Shown: positions 36,127 through 45,974, counted from the stretch's first letter. The stretch is 64,000 nt of DNA from Paraburkholderia caribensis (GCF_002902945.1 NZ_CP026103.1:248001-312000); one strand, 5' to 3'. The notes: generated by a model from the sequence alone, not told the origin. Program-made: numbers and translations.

Positions 36127-36750
36127 TCAACCGGGATCAAACGCCTTGAGGCCCCGCGCGAGCGCGGGCCTCGCCTCGACCTGTTCATACCAGCGGCGCA
36201 GATTCGGCAATCGAGCCCAGGGCAGTTGTGACTTGACCGACTGAGTGATCGTGAAGGCCGCGATGTCCGCGATCGAAAATGTCTTTCCTGCCATGTACGC
36301 ATTGTCACTGACATACCGCTCCGCCGATTCGAGTGCGGCAAGCATCCGTTCGACGAGCAGCGTTTGCCCCGCCGGCACACCCGCGCCACGCAGAAAAAAA
36401 GCAGCATGACTGACGGCTATCACGTCGGTCACGAAAAAGAAGAACCGCTCATAGACGACGGATCGGGCAAGCGAGTCGTCCGGTAGCAGGCGACCCGGCG
36501 GTGTCTCCGCAGCGTAGAGAATGATCGCGTTCGATTGCGCGATCACGACAGGCGGTACGTTCTGTTGCCTTTCAATCAGTACGGGCACTTTTCCCGCGGG
36601 GTTGAGCGCAAGATACGCTGCGCTTCGATGCTCGCCGCTCGCAAGATCGACGGGTCGGACGGCGTACGGCAAGCCGGCTTCTTCCAGCGCGATGGCGGCG
36701 CGAATACAGTTCCCTGTCGGCGCGCCATAAAGCTCATAGCTCGTCTTCAT
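36127..36750 (-). CDS. Glutathione S-transferase family protein
   Basis: A 207-residue GST. N-terminal thioredoxin-like domain (SYELYGAPTGNCIRAAIALEEAGLPYAV, then NPAGKVPVLIE and SNAIILYAAE) and a helical C-terminal domain (NAYMAGKTFSIADIAAFT). The usual catalytic Ser/Cys position near residue 10 is occupied by GAPTGNC. The AAGGA 7 nt upstream favours the ATG at 36750 over 36756. It is divergent from the TetR gene of the efflux locus and may share stress-type control. Confidence 0.86.
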   Translation of the reverse strand: MKTSYELYGAPTGNCIRAAIALEEAGLPYAVRPVDLASGEHRSAAYLALNPAGKVPVLIERQQNVPPVVIAQSNAIILYAAETPPGRLLPDDSLARSVVYERFFFFVTDVIAVSHAAFFLRGAGVPAGQTLLVERMLAALESAERYVSDNAYMAGKTFSIADIAAFTITQSVKSQLPWARLPNLRRWYEQVEARPALARGLKAFDPG

Positions 36751-37023
36751 CTCCATGTCCTTTTTGTGACCACGCGAAAATTGCCAGCCCAATAGCAGTC
36801 GATCAAATGAATCATATCTGTGCACGGAAGTCGCCAGTAAGTGGCGGTGAATGATTCAATTGCACGAACAACAATAGTTAATTGTCGAAGGCCCCAAGCG
36901 GATTTCATTGACTATACTGCGTGAGGCTGTGGTTGTCGGCGCGTGCGCATGGCACGTCCCTTATTGAAGACACGAAGTGGAAACTCGCCAGTAGAGTTTC
37001 CATGCGGTGCGTTTTCGGACGCC

Positions 37024-37671
37024 ATGAATCCAGATCGCAAGCACGGGCCGGGTGGGCGCTTGACGCGATGCGAGTCGAAGGCTCGGCTTCGCGCGGTGGT
37101 CGCAAGCGCCAAAAAACGCTTCCTGACGGTTGGCTTCCGGGAGACCAGTCTCGACGACATTGCTCGCGATGCGGGCGTGGCGAAGAAGACGCTTTATTGT
37201 CATTTCGGCAGCAAAGAGCAGTTGTTTAGCGCGATTCTGGAAACACTGGGGCGGACCTGGCAGGAGCAGCTCCGGCACATCGTCACGAGCGGCGGCGAAC
37301 CCGTCGACGTGCTCGAAAGAGCGGCGCTGCATCTGCTCGACATCGGCACTCGCGATGAGATGACGCAGCTTTATTGGGTGCTGCTGGTCGAGACACGCCG
37401 TTTTCCCGCGCTCTCGGCCGGGCTTTACCAGGAGCGAGGACGGCTGATCGGCATCGAACCGCTCGAAGGCTATCTGCGCGCAGCGATCGAAAACGGCGAG
37501 CTCGAATTCGACGACGTCGAGCTCGCCACCGAGCAGTTCGTGTATCTGGTGCTAGGCGGTGTGCGCGCCAGAATGCTGCTCATGGGCACGCGGCGCCCGA
37601 GCGCAGCGAGACGTCAAACGATCGCAAAGCAGGCGGTCAGGATTTTTACCGCAGGGTGTTTGACCCGGTAA
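37024..37671 (+). CDS. TetR/AcrR-family regulator of the adjacent RND operon
   Basis: A 215-residue regulator. HTH: RLRAVVASAKKRFLTVGFRETSLDDIARDAGVAKKTLYCHFGSKEQLF. C-terminal domain of the TetR_C AefR-like type (HLLDIGTRDEMTQLYWVLLVETRRFPAL). It lies 99 bp upstream of the efflux operon in the same direction, so it probably represses that operon. The frame is open from 36943, but ATG 37024 begins closer to the basic leader before the HTH. Confidence 0.85.
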   Translation: MNPDRKHGPGGRLTRCESKARLRAVVASAKKRFLTVGFRETSLDDIARDAGVAKKTLYCHFGSKEQLFSAILETLGRTWQEQLRHIVTSGGEPVDVLERAALHLLDIGTRDEMTQLYWVLLVETRRFPALSAGLYQERGRLIGIEPLEGYLRAAIENGELEFDDVELATEQFVYLVLGGVRARMLLMGTRRPSAARRQTIAKQAVRIFTAGCLTR

Positions 37672-37770
37672 AAAACTTTCAAAACATTGTCGATTTTCAT
37701 TCAATTCAATTAGTCATACGAAGTAAATCGATCGTGTTGGAATGCCTATCCAGTCGATGGAGGCAAAGGC

Positions 37771-39342
37771 ATGAAAGCAGTTTCGCGTGCGTCGAGTGTT
37801 GTGCGCGCAGGATGTGGAACGACGCAATGGCGGTTCGCGGCGCTCGGCGGGGCTGTGCTCGTCGTCGTCATGTCGTTGGCCGCTTGCATGATGGGCCCGG
37901 ACTATCGCAGGCCCGAGGCGCAGATTCCGGACGGATTCAAGGAAGGCGTCGACTGGCAGCGCGCCGATGCGAACCCTCAGGCCGCGATCGACAGTACATG
38001 GTGGCGAATGTACGGCGACGACAAGCTGAACGACCTCGTCGATCAGGCCTTGCGGGCGAATCAGTCGATCGCCGCAGCGGAGGCCGCGTATCGTCTCGCG
38101 CTCGCGACTGTCGAGGCGAACCGTGCGGGCCTCTTTCCGACCGTGACGGCCGGTCTGTCCGGCTCGCGCTCCGGCGGCAATGTCGCCGCGCTGAGCGCGA
38201 GCCGCGCGTCCGGTTCGACGTCGTCGGCGGCGGGCGGGGCGGGCAATAGCGTGGTGGCGTTCGGAGCCGTCAGCTGGGAACTGGACCTGTGGGGCCAGGT
38301 ACGGCGCCAGATCGAAGCAGCGAAGGCCAACGCGCAAGCTTCGGATGCGCAACTCGCCGGCGAGCGCATTTCGATTGCGGCGAGCGTCGCGACCGATTAC
38401 TTCGAGCTGCGGCAAGCCGACTACGACATCCGCGCGCTGAAGGACCAGTTGGACGCTTACGGGCGCATCCTTGCGATCGTGCAGACGGCCTACGCCCAGG
38501 GCGGCGCCTCCAACGACGACGTGCTGGTCGCGCAAGAAGATCTGCAAACGGTGATCGCCGATCTCCAGACGACGGAAATCAACCGTGAACATGACGAGCA
38601 CGCGCTTGCCGTGCTGGCGGGCGTGCCGCCCGAGTCGTTCAGCATCCCGCCCGATCCCGACTATCACTTCGTTGCGCCCGCCGTGCCGACGTCGCTGCCC
38701 TCGCAACTGCTCGAGCGGCGTTACGACGTGGTCAGCGCCGAGCGCACGGCAGCCGCTGCGAATGCGAGCATCGGCGTGGCCGAAGCCGCGTTTTTCCCGA
38801 CCTTGACGCTTTCGGCTGAAGGCGGCTTCGCGCACAGCACGCTCGCCCATCTGTTCACGGTGCCGTACCGCTACTGGACGCTCGGGCCGGATCTGGCGCA
38901 AACCATTTTCGACGGCGGCGCGCGTACCGCGGCTGTGCACGAGGCGCGCGCCACGTATGACGAAGACGTGGCCAGCTACCGCAATACGGTGCTCTCGGCA
39001 TTCCAGAGCGTGGAAGACAGCCTGTCGTCGATGAATCACCTGCGGGCGCAGGAAAGCGCGTTCGCGCGTGTGCTCGACAGCAACGCGCGGCTGTTCGCGA
39101 GCCAAGAGGCGCAGTTCAATGCCGGTGCGGTCAGCCAGCAAAACGTGTTGAATCAACGGCTGACGTTGATCCAGGCGCAACAGAGTCTGCGCGATACGCA
39201 GGCCTTGCTTGCGCAGAACCACGTGTTGCTCGTGAAGAATCTCGGCGGCGGCTGGCAGCGCGATGACGCCAGCGCGGCATCCCCGGCCTCGGGAAGCGCT
39301 GTACGGCCTGTCGCGCAGCAATCCGCCAGTTCTGCCGACTGA
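37771..39342 (+). CDS. RND efflux outer-membrane lipoprotein (NodT/OprM family)
   Basis: A 523-residue outer-membrane factor. Lipobox LAAC gives a lipidated Cys, followed by MMGPDYRRPEAQIPDGF, typical for the family. The two TolC-like repeats show long helical segments with LDLWGQVRRQIEAA and DGGARTAAVHEARATYDEDV. It forms the exit channel for the pump encoded downstream. Unusual order: the channel gene is first, ahead of the adaptor and pump, where the usual order is adaptor-pump-channel. Confidence 0.92.
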   Translation: MKAVSRASSVVRAGCGTTQWRFAALGGAVLVVVMSLAACMMGPDYRRPEAQIPDGFKEGVDWQRADANPQAAIDSTWWRMYGDDKLNDLVDQALRANQSIAAAEAAYRLALATVEANRAGLFPTVTAGLSGSRSGGNVAALSASRASGSTSSAAGGAGNSVVAFGAVSWELDLWGQVRRQIEAAKANAQASDAQLAGERISIAASVATDYFELRQADYDIRALKDQLDAYGRILAIVQTAYAQGGASNDDVLVAQEDLQTVIADLQTTEINREHDEHALAVLAGVPPESFSIPPDPDYHFVAPAVPTSLPSQLLERRYDVVSAERTAAAANASIGVAEAAFFPTLTLSAEGGFAHSTLAHLFTVPYRYWTLGPDLAQTIFDGGARTAAVHEARATYDEDVASYRNTVLSAFQSVEDSLSSMNHLRAQESAFARVLDSNARLFASQEAQFNAGAVSQQNVLNQRLTLIQAQQSLRDTQALLAQNHVLLVKNLGGGWQRDDASAASPASGSAVRPVAQQSASSAD

Positions 39343-39465
39343 ACACGGTCGTCACGAATGACGCATTGACGCGCACGCAGTTCGAAACGATTCAATCTTC
39401 ACGGGAACGCCGGCATGCAGACAAGCCGCCCGGGCACGCCCGTGTTACGCAACAACGGAGTTCTC

Positions 39466-40686
39466 ATGAAGTCTCGTTTGGAACGCGTGTCGTTGTTATG
39501 TCTGTGTCTGATCGTGCTGGCCGCGTGCTCGAAAAAGGCGCCGCCGCCACCGCCGCCGCAGGTCTCGACGGTGAAGGTGCAGGCGCAGTCGGTGCCGCTC
39601 GAACGGCACTTTGTCGGACGCCTTTCGCCGTACTACAGCTCGAATGTCACGGCGCGCGTCTCGGGCGTATTGCTCAAGCGCAATTACGCGGAAGGCTCGC
39701 AGGTGCGGGCTGGACAACTGCTGTTCGAAATCGATCCGACGTTCTATCGCGCGCAGCTCGACAACGATCTCGCGATCCTCGCCCAGGATCGCGCCACCTA
39801 TATCAACGATCACATCACCGCCGAGCGCAACCGCAAACTGCTGCCCGTCGGCTCGATCTCGCAGCAGACCGTCGACAATTCCGACGCTGCCGAGCGCAGC
39901 GCGGCCGCCAAGGTGAAAGCCGACGAGGCGACGGTGCAGAGCGCGCGCATCTCGCTCGATTACACGCGCGTGACGGCGCCGATCGGCGGCATCGCGGGCC
40001 AGCAGCAGGTGACGGCGGGCGCGGTGGTCGGCAGCAGCACGACCGACACGGGCGGCAACGGCACACTGCTGACGATCATCCAGCAGATCGACCCCATGTA
40101 CGTGAACTTCACCATCAGCTCGGCCGATCTCGCGACCTTGCAGCAATCGCAAACGGGCGGCTCAGTCGACCTTGCGCAGCAGAACCAGGTCTCGGTGCGT
40201 ATCGCGTTGCCCAACGGCGCGGCATACGGCAACCCGGGCACACTCGATTTCTCCGACGTGACGGTGAATGCATCGACGGGCGCCGTCAATCTGCGCGCAC
40301 TGGTCGCGAATCCGCAGCGGCGTCTGCTGCCTGGCATGTTCGTCTCGCTGACGGTCGATTTCGGCCGCCAGAACAATGTGTTCCTGGTGCCGCAGCAGGC
40401 CTTGCTGCGCGATACGACGGGCGGCTATATGCTGCTGGTCGGGGCAGACGGCAAGGTGGTGCGCAGGGATGTCGAGACGATGAATAGCCTCGGCAACAAC
40501 TGGATCGTGACGCACGGCCTGAACGATGGCGACGAGGTCATCGTGACGGGCGTCCAGTTCGCGCATGAAGGGGCGCCCGTCAAAACGGTCGCCTGGCAGC
40601 CGCCGGGTTCATCGGGCGCAGCGGCTTCTTCTCAGGGCGCGGCGGCATCATCGGCCGCAGCGGCTTCGGCCGGCATGGCGAAGTAG
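39466..40686 (+). CDS. RND efflux periplasmic adaptor (MexA family)
   Basis: A 406-residue membrane-fusion lipoprotein: lipobox LAAC at about residue 20, a Pro-rich linker (KKAPPPPPPQV), then barrel-sandwich/hairpin motifs (YYSSNVTARVSGVLLKRNYAEGSQVRAGQLLFEIDP and RVTAPIGGIAGQQQVTAGAVVG) and a C-terminal Ala/Ser-rich tail. CGGAG sits 6 nt before the ATG at 39466, so it is preferred over 39415. Bridges pump and outer-membrane channel. Confidence 0.92.
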   Translation: MKSRLERVSLLCLCLIVLAACSKKAPPPPPPQVSTVKVQAQSVPLERHFVGRLSPYYSSNVTARVSGVLLKRNYAEGSQVRAGQLLFEIDPTFYRAQLDNDLAILAQDRATYINDHITAERNRKLLPVGSISQQTVDNSDAAERSAAAKVKADEATVQSARISLDYTRVTAPIGGIAGQQQVTAGAVVGSSTTDTGGNGTLLTIIQQIDPMYVNFTISSADLATLQQSQTGGSVDLAQQNQVSVRIALPNGAAYGNPGTLDFSDVTVNASTGAVNLRALVANPQRRLLPGMFVSLTVDFGRQNNVFLVPQQALLRDTTGGYMLLVGADGKVVRRDVETMNSLGNNWIVTHGLNDGDEVIVTGVQFAHEGAPVKTVAWQPPGSSGAAASSQGAAASSAAAASAGMAK

Positions 40687-40696
40687 GAGAGCGCTC

Positions 40697-43600
40697 ATGC
40701 CGAGTTTCTTTATCGACCGTCCCGTTTTCGCGTGGGTCATCGCGATCCTGATTTGCCTGTTCGGCATCATCGCCGTGCGCGGCATGGGGATCGATTCGTA
40801 TCCGGACATCGCGCCGCCGCAAGTGACCGTGACGGCGCAATATCCGGGCGCGAGCGCGCAGACGATGGAATCGACCGTGACGCAGGTGATCGAGCAGCAG
40901 CTCACGGGCATCGACAATCTGCTGTACTTCAGTTCGACGTCGAGCTCGAATGGCCAGACGCAGATCATCCTCACGTTCGCGACGGGCACCAATCCGGACA
41001 TTGCGCAGGTGCAGGTGCAGAACAAGGTCACGCTCGCCGAGCCGCTGTTGCCCTCGCAGGTGACGCAGCAGGGCGTGATCGTGGCGAAGTCGAGCCCGGA
41101 CATTCTGTTGTTCATCGCGCTGCAGTCGAACAATGCGTCGATCGACGCGGGGCGGCTCTCCGACATTCTCGCGTCGCAGATCCAGCCGGTGATCGGCCGG
41201 GTGACGGGCGTCGGCAACACGACGCTGCTCGGTTCGGAATACGCGGTGCGCATCTGGCTCGATCCCGACAAGCTGCAGAGCTACGGCCTGTCGACCACGC
41301 AGGTGCTCAACGCCGTGAGCGGACAGAACGCGCAATTCGCGGCCGGTTCGCTCGGCGCCGATCCTGCCGTGAAGGGCCAGGTGTTCACGGCAACCGTCTC
41401 TGGCGACAGTCTTTTTTCGTCGCTCCAGCAGTTTCGCGACATCATCGTCTTATCGAACAGCAACGGCACCACGGTCAAACTGAGCGACGTGGCGCGCGTC
41501 TCGTTCGGCTCGCAGACTTACGGACAGGCGCCCGTGTACAACGGCAAGCCGGCCGGCGGTCTTGCCGTGTTCCTGCTGCCGGGCGCGAATGCGCTGAAGG
41601 TCGAAAAGGCCGTCAAGGCGACGATGGATACGCTAGCGCGCGACCTGCCCGAAGGCGTCACATGGAGCGTGCCGTACGACACCACGCCCTTTATCACCGC
41701 ATCGATCACGGACGTGATCCGCACGCTCATCGAGGCGATCCTGCTGGTGTTCTTCGTGATGTTGATCTTCCTGCAGAACCTGCGCGCGACCATCATTCCG
41801 ACGCTGGTGATTCCCGTCGCGCTGCTCGGCACCTTCATCGGTCTTTCGGCGCTGCATTACACGCTCAACCAGTTGACGCTGTTCGGCATGGTGCTCGCAA
41901 TCGGTATCGTGGTGGACGATGCGATCGTCGTGATCGAGAACGTCGAGCGCATCATGAGCGAGGAGCATATGGAGCCGCGCGAGGCGACCCGCAAGGCGAT
42001 GAAGCAGATCACGGGCGCCATCATCGCGATCACGGTGGTGCTGACGGCGGTGTTCGTGCCGTCCGCGCTGCAGCCCGGCGCAACGGGCATCATTTACGCG
42101 CAGTTCGCGCTGACGATTGCGGTATCGATGGGTTTCTCCGCGTTTCTGGCGATGTCGTTCACCCCTTCGCTGTGCGCCGCGATTCTCAGGACAGAGCATC
42201 AGACGAAGAAAAACGCGTTCTACCGCTGGTTCGACCGGACCTTCGACTGGACGACGAAACACTATCTCAGCCATGTGGGCAAGGCCGTGCGTCACGCGCC
42301 GCGCTGGATGATGGCATTTGCGATCGTGCTGGTGCTGACGGGCTTCCTGTACACGAAGCTGCCGACCAGCTTCGTGCCCGACGAGGATCAGGGCTTCGTG
42401 CTGGCGCTCGTCAACCTGCCATCCGGCTCGACCTTGCAGCGCACCGATCACGTGATGGCCGAGTTGCGCGACAAGCTCGCCAACAGTCCGCTCGGCAAGG
42501 ACATCGTGGGCATTTTCCAGCCCGAGGGTTTCAGCTTTGTCGGGACGAGCGAAAACGTCGGCATGTCGTTCATCAAGCTGTCCGACTGGAAGGACCGCTC
42601 CGAAACGGCAATGAAGATGATCCCGCAGATCAACCGCATTCTGTCGTCGATCCCCGACGCGCAGATCTTCGCCGTGAACCTGCCGACCATTCGCGGCCTG
42701 AGCCAGTTCGGCGGCGTCGACATGTATCTGCAGGCGCGCTCGGGGCAATCGCGCGCCGAACTCGGCGAGGCGGAGCGCACGCTGCTCACGAGCGCGGCGA
42801 AAAGTCCTGTGCTGTTCGGCATCCGGCCGAACTCGCTGCCGAACTCGCCGCAACTGGACATCGCGGTGGATCGTACGCAGGCGCAGGCGATGGGCCTGTC
42901 TCTGACGGACGTTTATCAGACCCTGGAGATGGAGCTCGCGCCGTTCTATATTGATCAGTTTACCTACGGCGGCCGCGTGAAGCGTGTCTATATCCAGGCG
43001 GATGCGCCGTTCCGGATGTCGCTCGACGCGCTTCAGCACCTCTACACGCCGAGCGTTTTCACGGCGGGCGGGTCGTCGGGTCAGGCGTCTTCGAGCAAGA
43101 GCAGTTCGGGCACGACGGGCAGCACCGGCACGGCCGTCGGCTCGAACGGTTTTGTCGCACCCGTCGATCCGTCGCCCGCCAATACGTCGATTGCCCCCTA
43201 CAACATGGTGCCGCTCGCCAGCGTCGTGAATGCCAAATGGGCCTTCGGGCCGACGGTGCTGCCGCGCTACAACGGCTATTCGGCAATCGAGATCGTCGGC
43301 AACTCCGCGCCCGGCTACTCGACGGGGCAAGCGATCGATACGCTCAACGACATCATCAACCATCAGTTGCCACGCGGTTTCGCGGGTGACTGGACGGGGC
43401 AGTCGTATCAGGAGCTGCTGTCGGGGTCGTCGGCGACCACACTGATGGCACTGTCGATCGTGGTGGTGTTTCTGTGTCTCGCGGCGTTGTACGAGAGCTG
43501 GTCGATACCCGCGTCGGTGCTGCTGGTGGTGCCGCTCGGCATGCTCGGCATGCTCGCGTTCTGCCTGACCTTCAGCGTGCCCAACGACATCTACTTCAAG

Positions 43601-44053
43601 ATCGGCCTTGTGACGGTGATCGGTCTCGCGGCGAAGAACGCGATCCTGATCGTCGAGTTCGCGGTGGAGGGACAGCAACGCGGCATGACGTTGCGCGACG
43701 CGGTGCTGACGGCGGCACGACTGCGGTTGCGTCCGATCCTGATGACGTCGATGGCGTTCATTCTCGGCGTGTTTCCGCTCGTGATCTCGTCGGGCGCGGG
43801 CGCTTCGTCACGTCACGAGATCGGCACGGGCGTGATCGGCGGGATGCTGTTTGCAACGTTTCTCGGTCTGCTGCTGATTCCCGTGTTCTATGTGGTCGTG
43901 CGCCGCCTGCTCGGCGACAAGCTCGACGAGGTGTCGCACAAGATGCCGCATCACGGCGGTGACCATAGCGACGGCGGCGATGGCGGCGCGTCGGTCGGAC
44001 CAGCAGACGGCGCGCCGAAGGATGGGGCGCCAGGCGAGGGCGCACCCGTCTGA
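40697..44053 (+). CDS. HAE1-type RND multidrug efflux pump (MexB/AcrB family)
   Basis: A 1118-residue inner-membrane proton antiporter. It starts MPSFFIDRPVFAWVIAI; the proton-relay pair Asp407-Asp408 sits in GIVVDDAIVVIENVER exactly as in AcrB/MexB. It is about 70-80 residues longer than MexB, partly from a Ser/Gly/Thr-rich insertion at about 790-835 in the second periplasmic loop and a charged, Gly/Asp/Pro-rich C-terminal tail. AGGAG precedes the ATG 11 bp after the adaptor stop. Likely exports antibiotics, solvents or plant phenolics. Confidence 0.93.
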   Translation: MPSFFIDRPVFAWVIAILICLFGIIAVRGMGIDSYPDIAPPQVTVTAQYPGASAQTMESTVTQVIEQQLTGIDNLLYFSSTSSSNGQTQIILTFATGTNPDIAQVQVQNKVTLAEPLLPSQVTQQGVIVAKSSPDILLFIALQSNNASIDAGRLSDILASQIQPVIGRVTGVGNTTLLGSEYAVRIWLDPDKLQSYGLSTTQVLNAVSGQNAQFAAGSLGADPAVKGQVFTATVSGDSLFSSLQQFRDIIVLSNSNGTTVKLSDVARVSFGSQTYGQAPVYNGKPAGGLAVFLLPGANALKVEKAVKATMDTLARDLPEGVTWSVPYDTTPFITASITDVIRTLIEAILLVFFVMLIFLQNLRATIIPTLVIPVALLGTFIGLSALHYTLNQLTLFGMVLAIGIVVDDAIVVIENVERIMSEEHMEPREATRKAMKQITGAIIAITVVLTAVFVPSALQPGATGIIYAQFALTIAVSMGFSAFLAMSFTPSLCAAILRTEHQTKKNAFYRWFDRTFDWTTKHYLSHVGKAVRHAPRWMMAFAIVLVLTGFLYTKLPTSFVPDEDQGFVLALVNLPSGSTLQRTDHVMAELRDKLANSPLGKDIVGIFQPEGFSFVGTSENVGMSFIKLSDWKDRSETAMKMIPQINRILSSIPDAQIFAVNLPTIRGLSQFGGVDMYLQARSGQSRAELGEAERTLLTSAAKSPVLFGIRPNSLPNSPQLDIAVDRTQAQAMGLSLTDVYQTLEMELAPFYIDQFTYGGRVKRVYIQADAPFRMSLDALQHLYTPSVFTAGGSSGQASSSKSSSGTTGSTGTAVGSNGFVAPVDPSPANTSIAPYNMVPLASVVNAKWAFGPTVLPRYNGYSAIEIVGNSAPGYSTGQAIDTLNDIINHQLPRGFAGDWTGQSYQELLSGSSATTLMALSIVVVFLCLAALYESWSIPASVLLVVPLGMLGMLAFCLTFSVPNDIYFKIGLVTVIGLAAKNAILIVEFAVEGQQRGMTLRDAVLTAARLRLRPILMTSMAFILGVFPLVISSGAGASSRHEIGTGVIGGMLFATFLGLLLIPVFYVVVRRLLGDKLDEVSHKMPHHGGDHSDGGDGGASVGPADGAPKDGAPGEGAPV

Positions 44054-44225
44054 CGGACGCACGCGCGCTCGAGCGGCATGCGGATAGCAGCGAACCTCGC
44101 CCGTTTTGCTGACGCGCTTTCGTCAGCACATGCGCTTTGTCGAGTCGCTTTCGTGTTTTGAAGTAGTATGGTTCGCGTCTGATCGCAATGCCGAAGAACG
44201 AACACATGCTACGAACGAGGTTTTT

Positions 44226-44684
44226 ATGCAAGTGCTGGTTGACGCAGACGCCTGCCCGGTTGTCATCAAGGACATGCTGTTTCGGGCCGCGCGTCGCGCC
44301 GAAGTGTGTGTGACGCTCGTTGCAAACCGTTATCTGCAGACGCCGCCTTCGCCGTATATCAAGTCAATGCAAGTACCTGCGGGCGCGGACGCGGCCGATA
44401 TCCGCATCGTCGAACTGGCCGTGGCCGGCGATCTGGTGATTACCGCGGACATACCGCTTGCCGCCGCTGCGCTCGACAAGGGCGCTTTCGTGCTCGACCC
44501 GCGCGGAAGCTGGTTTAGCCGCGAGAATATCGAGGAACGTCTGACCATGCGTGCCGTGATGGATCAACTGCGCAGCACGGGCGTCGATACGGGCGGTCCA
44601 GCGCCCTACAGTTCACGCGACAGCAAAACCTTCGCGGGGCAACTGGACCGGTTTCTCGCCCGGCATCGCGCGGCGCCGACCTGA
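44226..44684 (+). CDS. YaiI/YqxD family protein (UPF0178)
   Basis: A 152-residue protein with a PIN-like nuclease fold as the presumed structure. Characteristic motifs: MQVLVDADACPVVIKDML at the N-terminus, VITADIPLAAAALDKGAFVLDPRG in the middle, and GPAPYSSRDSKTFAGQLDRFL at the end. The conserved Asp residues suggest metal binding, but no activity is established for the family. It stands between the RND pump and a gene of unknown function. Confidence 0.9.
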   Translation: MQVLVDADACPVVIKDMLFRAARRAEVCVTLVANRYLQTPPSPYIKSMQVPAGADAADIRIVELAVAGDLVITADIPLAAAALDKGAFVLDPRGSWFSRENIEERLTMRAVMDQLRSTGVDTGGPAPYSSRDSKTFAGQLDRFLARHRAAPT

Positions 44685-44707
44685 ACGTCGAGTGTGATTC
44701 GCTGTGG

Positions 44708-44735
44708 TTTTCAACAGGCGAATTGGCTCTATACT
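44708..44735 (+). promoter_or_regulatory. Candidate promoter of the unknown 267-residue protein
   Basis: TTTTCA (44708-44713) and TATACT (44730-44735), spacing 16 bp, end 19 bp before the ATG at 44755. A strong AGGAGG ribosome-binding site lies between. The -10 box is good; the -35 is weak. Confidence 0.35.
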
Positions 44736-44754
44736 GGGGCACCAGGAGGTTCCA

Positions 44755-45558
44755 ATGGCCGATCAAGAAAAACTGCATCCGCTACGCCCGTTTTTGAAGA
44801 ACTGGATTTGGGAGCATGGTCGGGTAGGGACACGCTATCTGGATTACGCCGATGGCGAAATCAAGTTCGATGAAGGCAAGAAATCACGTTTCGCGGCAGA
44901 GAAGTACATTTATGTGCCGCTCGACAAGGACAGTGAAGACACTGTAGCCGCAGAAGGCCCGGCGATCCAGGAAGCAGGGCTTGCCCGGTTCTTGCGGGCC
45001 GCGCAGTTGGGCACGCCGGATGAGGCGGGTTCTGTCGCGGAGATTCAACGCGCCGTGCAGGACTGCGTGGAGCTCGGCCTATTCAGCGCCTATCAGGCGG
45101 AGGCTCGCGAGGCAACGGCCCGCTATGCCCAGGAGCCGATGTTCGAAGACGAAATCCGTGCGGCGGTTGTCGACGATATCCGGCGGGTGTACGCGGGGGT
45201 GCGGGAGCAACTGTCGCTGTACGATTTCAGTGTGCTGTACGGCTTGCCCTCGCCGCTGCTGATCAGCGAGACGCCATTCATCGACTGGCGCGTGCGTGCA
45301 AGTCCGGGTCTGCCGTTTGTATCGCTTCCGTTGGGACCTTATTGCCTGCTGGTAGGCGCGCACTCGGGCCGCAAGAGCCGGATCGGCCCGGTGGTCTGGA
45401 AGGCGGCAGCCGCGATGGGCCCGTTGAAGGACCACAACCGCAAGCTGATGGAACACGCGCGTCTATGGCTGGTGGCGACCACGGACGACCAGCTCGTCCC
45501 GGCGCAAAGCCGGCTCGCTGCCGCCACGGGCGCGAGGCAAGAGAGTGTGAAACCTTAA
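44755..45558 (+). CDS. Hypothetical protein, possibly DUF4238-like
   Basis: A 267-residue soluble protein without signal peptide or membrane segments. I do not recognise it firmly. The segment PLLISETPFIDWRV, then FVSLPLGPYCLLVGAH has the order (a loop around a conserved acidic/Pro motif, then PL-P and a hydrophobic strand) seen in DUF4238 proteins. AGGAGG lies 5 nt before the start and codon use is native. It stands alone between the YaiI-type gene and the BON gene. Confidence 0.72.
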   Translation: MADQEKLHPLRPFLKNWIWEHGRVGTRYLDYADGEIKFDEGKKSRFAAEKYIYVPLDKDSEDTVAAEGPAIQEAGLARFLRAAQLGTPDEAGSVAEIQRAVQDCVELGLFSAYQAEAREATARYAQEPMFEDEIRAAVVDDIRRVYAGVREQLSLYDFSVLYGLPSPLLISETPFIDWRVRASPGLPFVSLPLGPYCLLVGAHSGRKSRIGPVVWKAAAAMGPLKDHNRKLMEHARLWLVATTDDQLVPAQSRLAAATGARQESVKP

Positions 45559-45605
45559 GGTAGTCGGCAGCATCTTTCGTTGAGTTACTTAAACAGGGGA
45601 AACTA

Positions 45606-45959
45606 ATGAACGCATTCAAAACACTCAAGCTGGCTGGCGCTGCATTGATCGTCGTTGCTTCCGTCAATGCCTGGGCGCAGGGAAGCGAAGCCGCTAGCGC
45701 AACGACGCCCACGCAAGGCGCTTCGAAATCCAGCGTCAGAAAGGCGAACCGGGCATTGAGCAAGAAAGTGGCTCAGGCGCTTTCGAAGGGCGGTGTCGAT
45801 ACGACGGGGATCAATGTTCTCGTGAAAGGCGGGGCAGTGACGCTCGCTGGGGGTGTGACCGATCCGTCGCAGATCGATAAGGCAACGTCGATAGCGAAGG
45901 GTGTTTCCGGTGTCACGTCGGTGAAGAATGCGCTGACGATTCGGGAAGGCGGTCAGTAG
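45606..45959 (+). CDS. Exported BON-domain protein
   Basis: A 117-residue protein. Signal peptide (KTLKLAGAALIVVASVNAWAQ), a low-complexity Ser/Thr/Ala linker, then one BON domain: SKKVAQALSKGGVDTTGINVLVKGGAVTLAGGVTDPSQIDKATSIAKGVSGVTSVKNAL. BON domains bind phospholipid membranes and often help with osmotic or envelope stress. AGGGGAAA precedes the ATG. Followed by a large hairpin. Confidence 0.87.
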   Translation: MNAFKTLKLAGAALIVVASVNAWAQGSEAASATTPTQGASKSSVRKANRALSKKVAQALSKGGVDTTGINVLVKGGAVTLAGGVTDPSQIDKATSIAKGVSGVTSVKNALTIREGGQ

Positions 45960-45974
45960 TACATCGAGCGCTGG

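Noticed and set aside
41633..43678. 681-codon minus-strand frame opposite the RND pump
   Set aside because: His/Arg/Asp-rich shadow with no recognisable domain.
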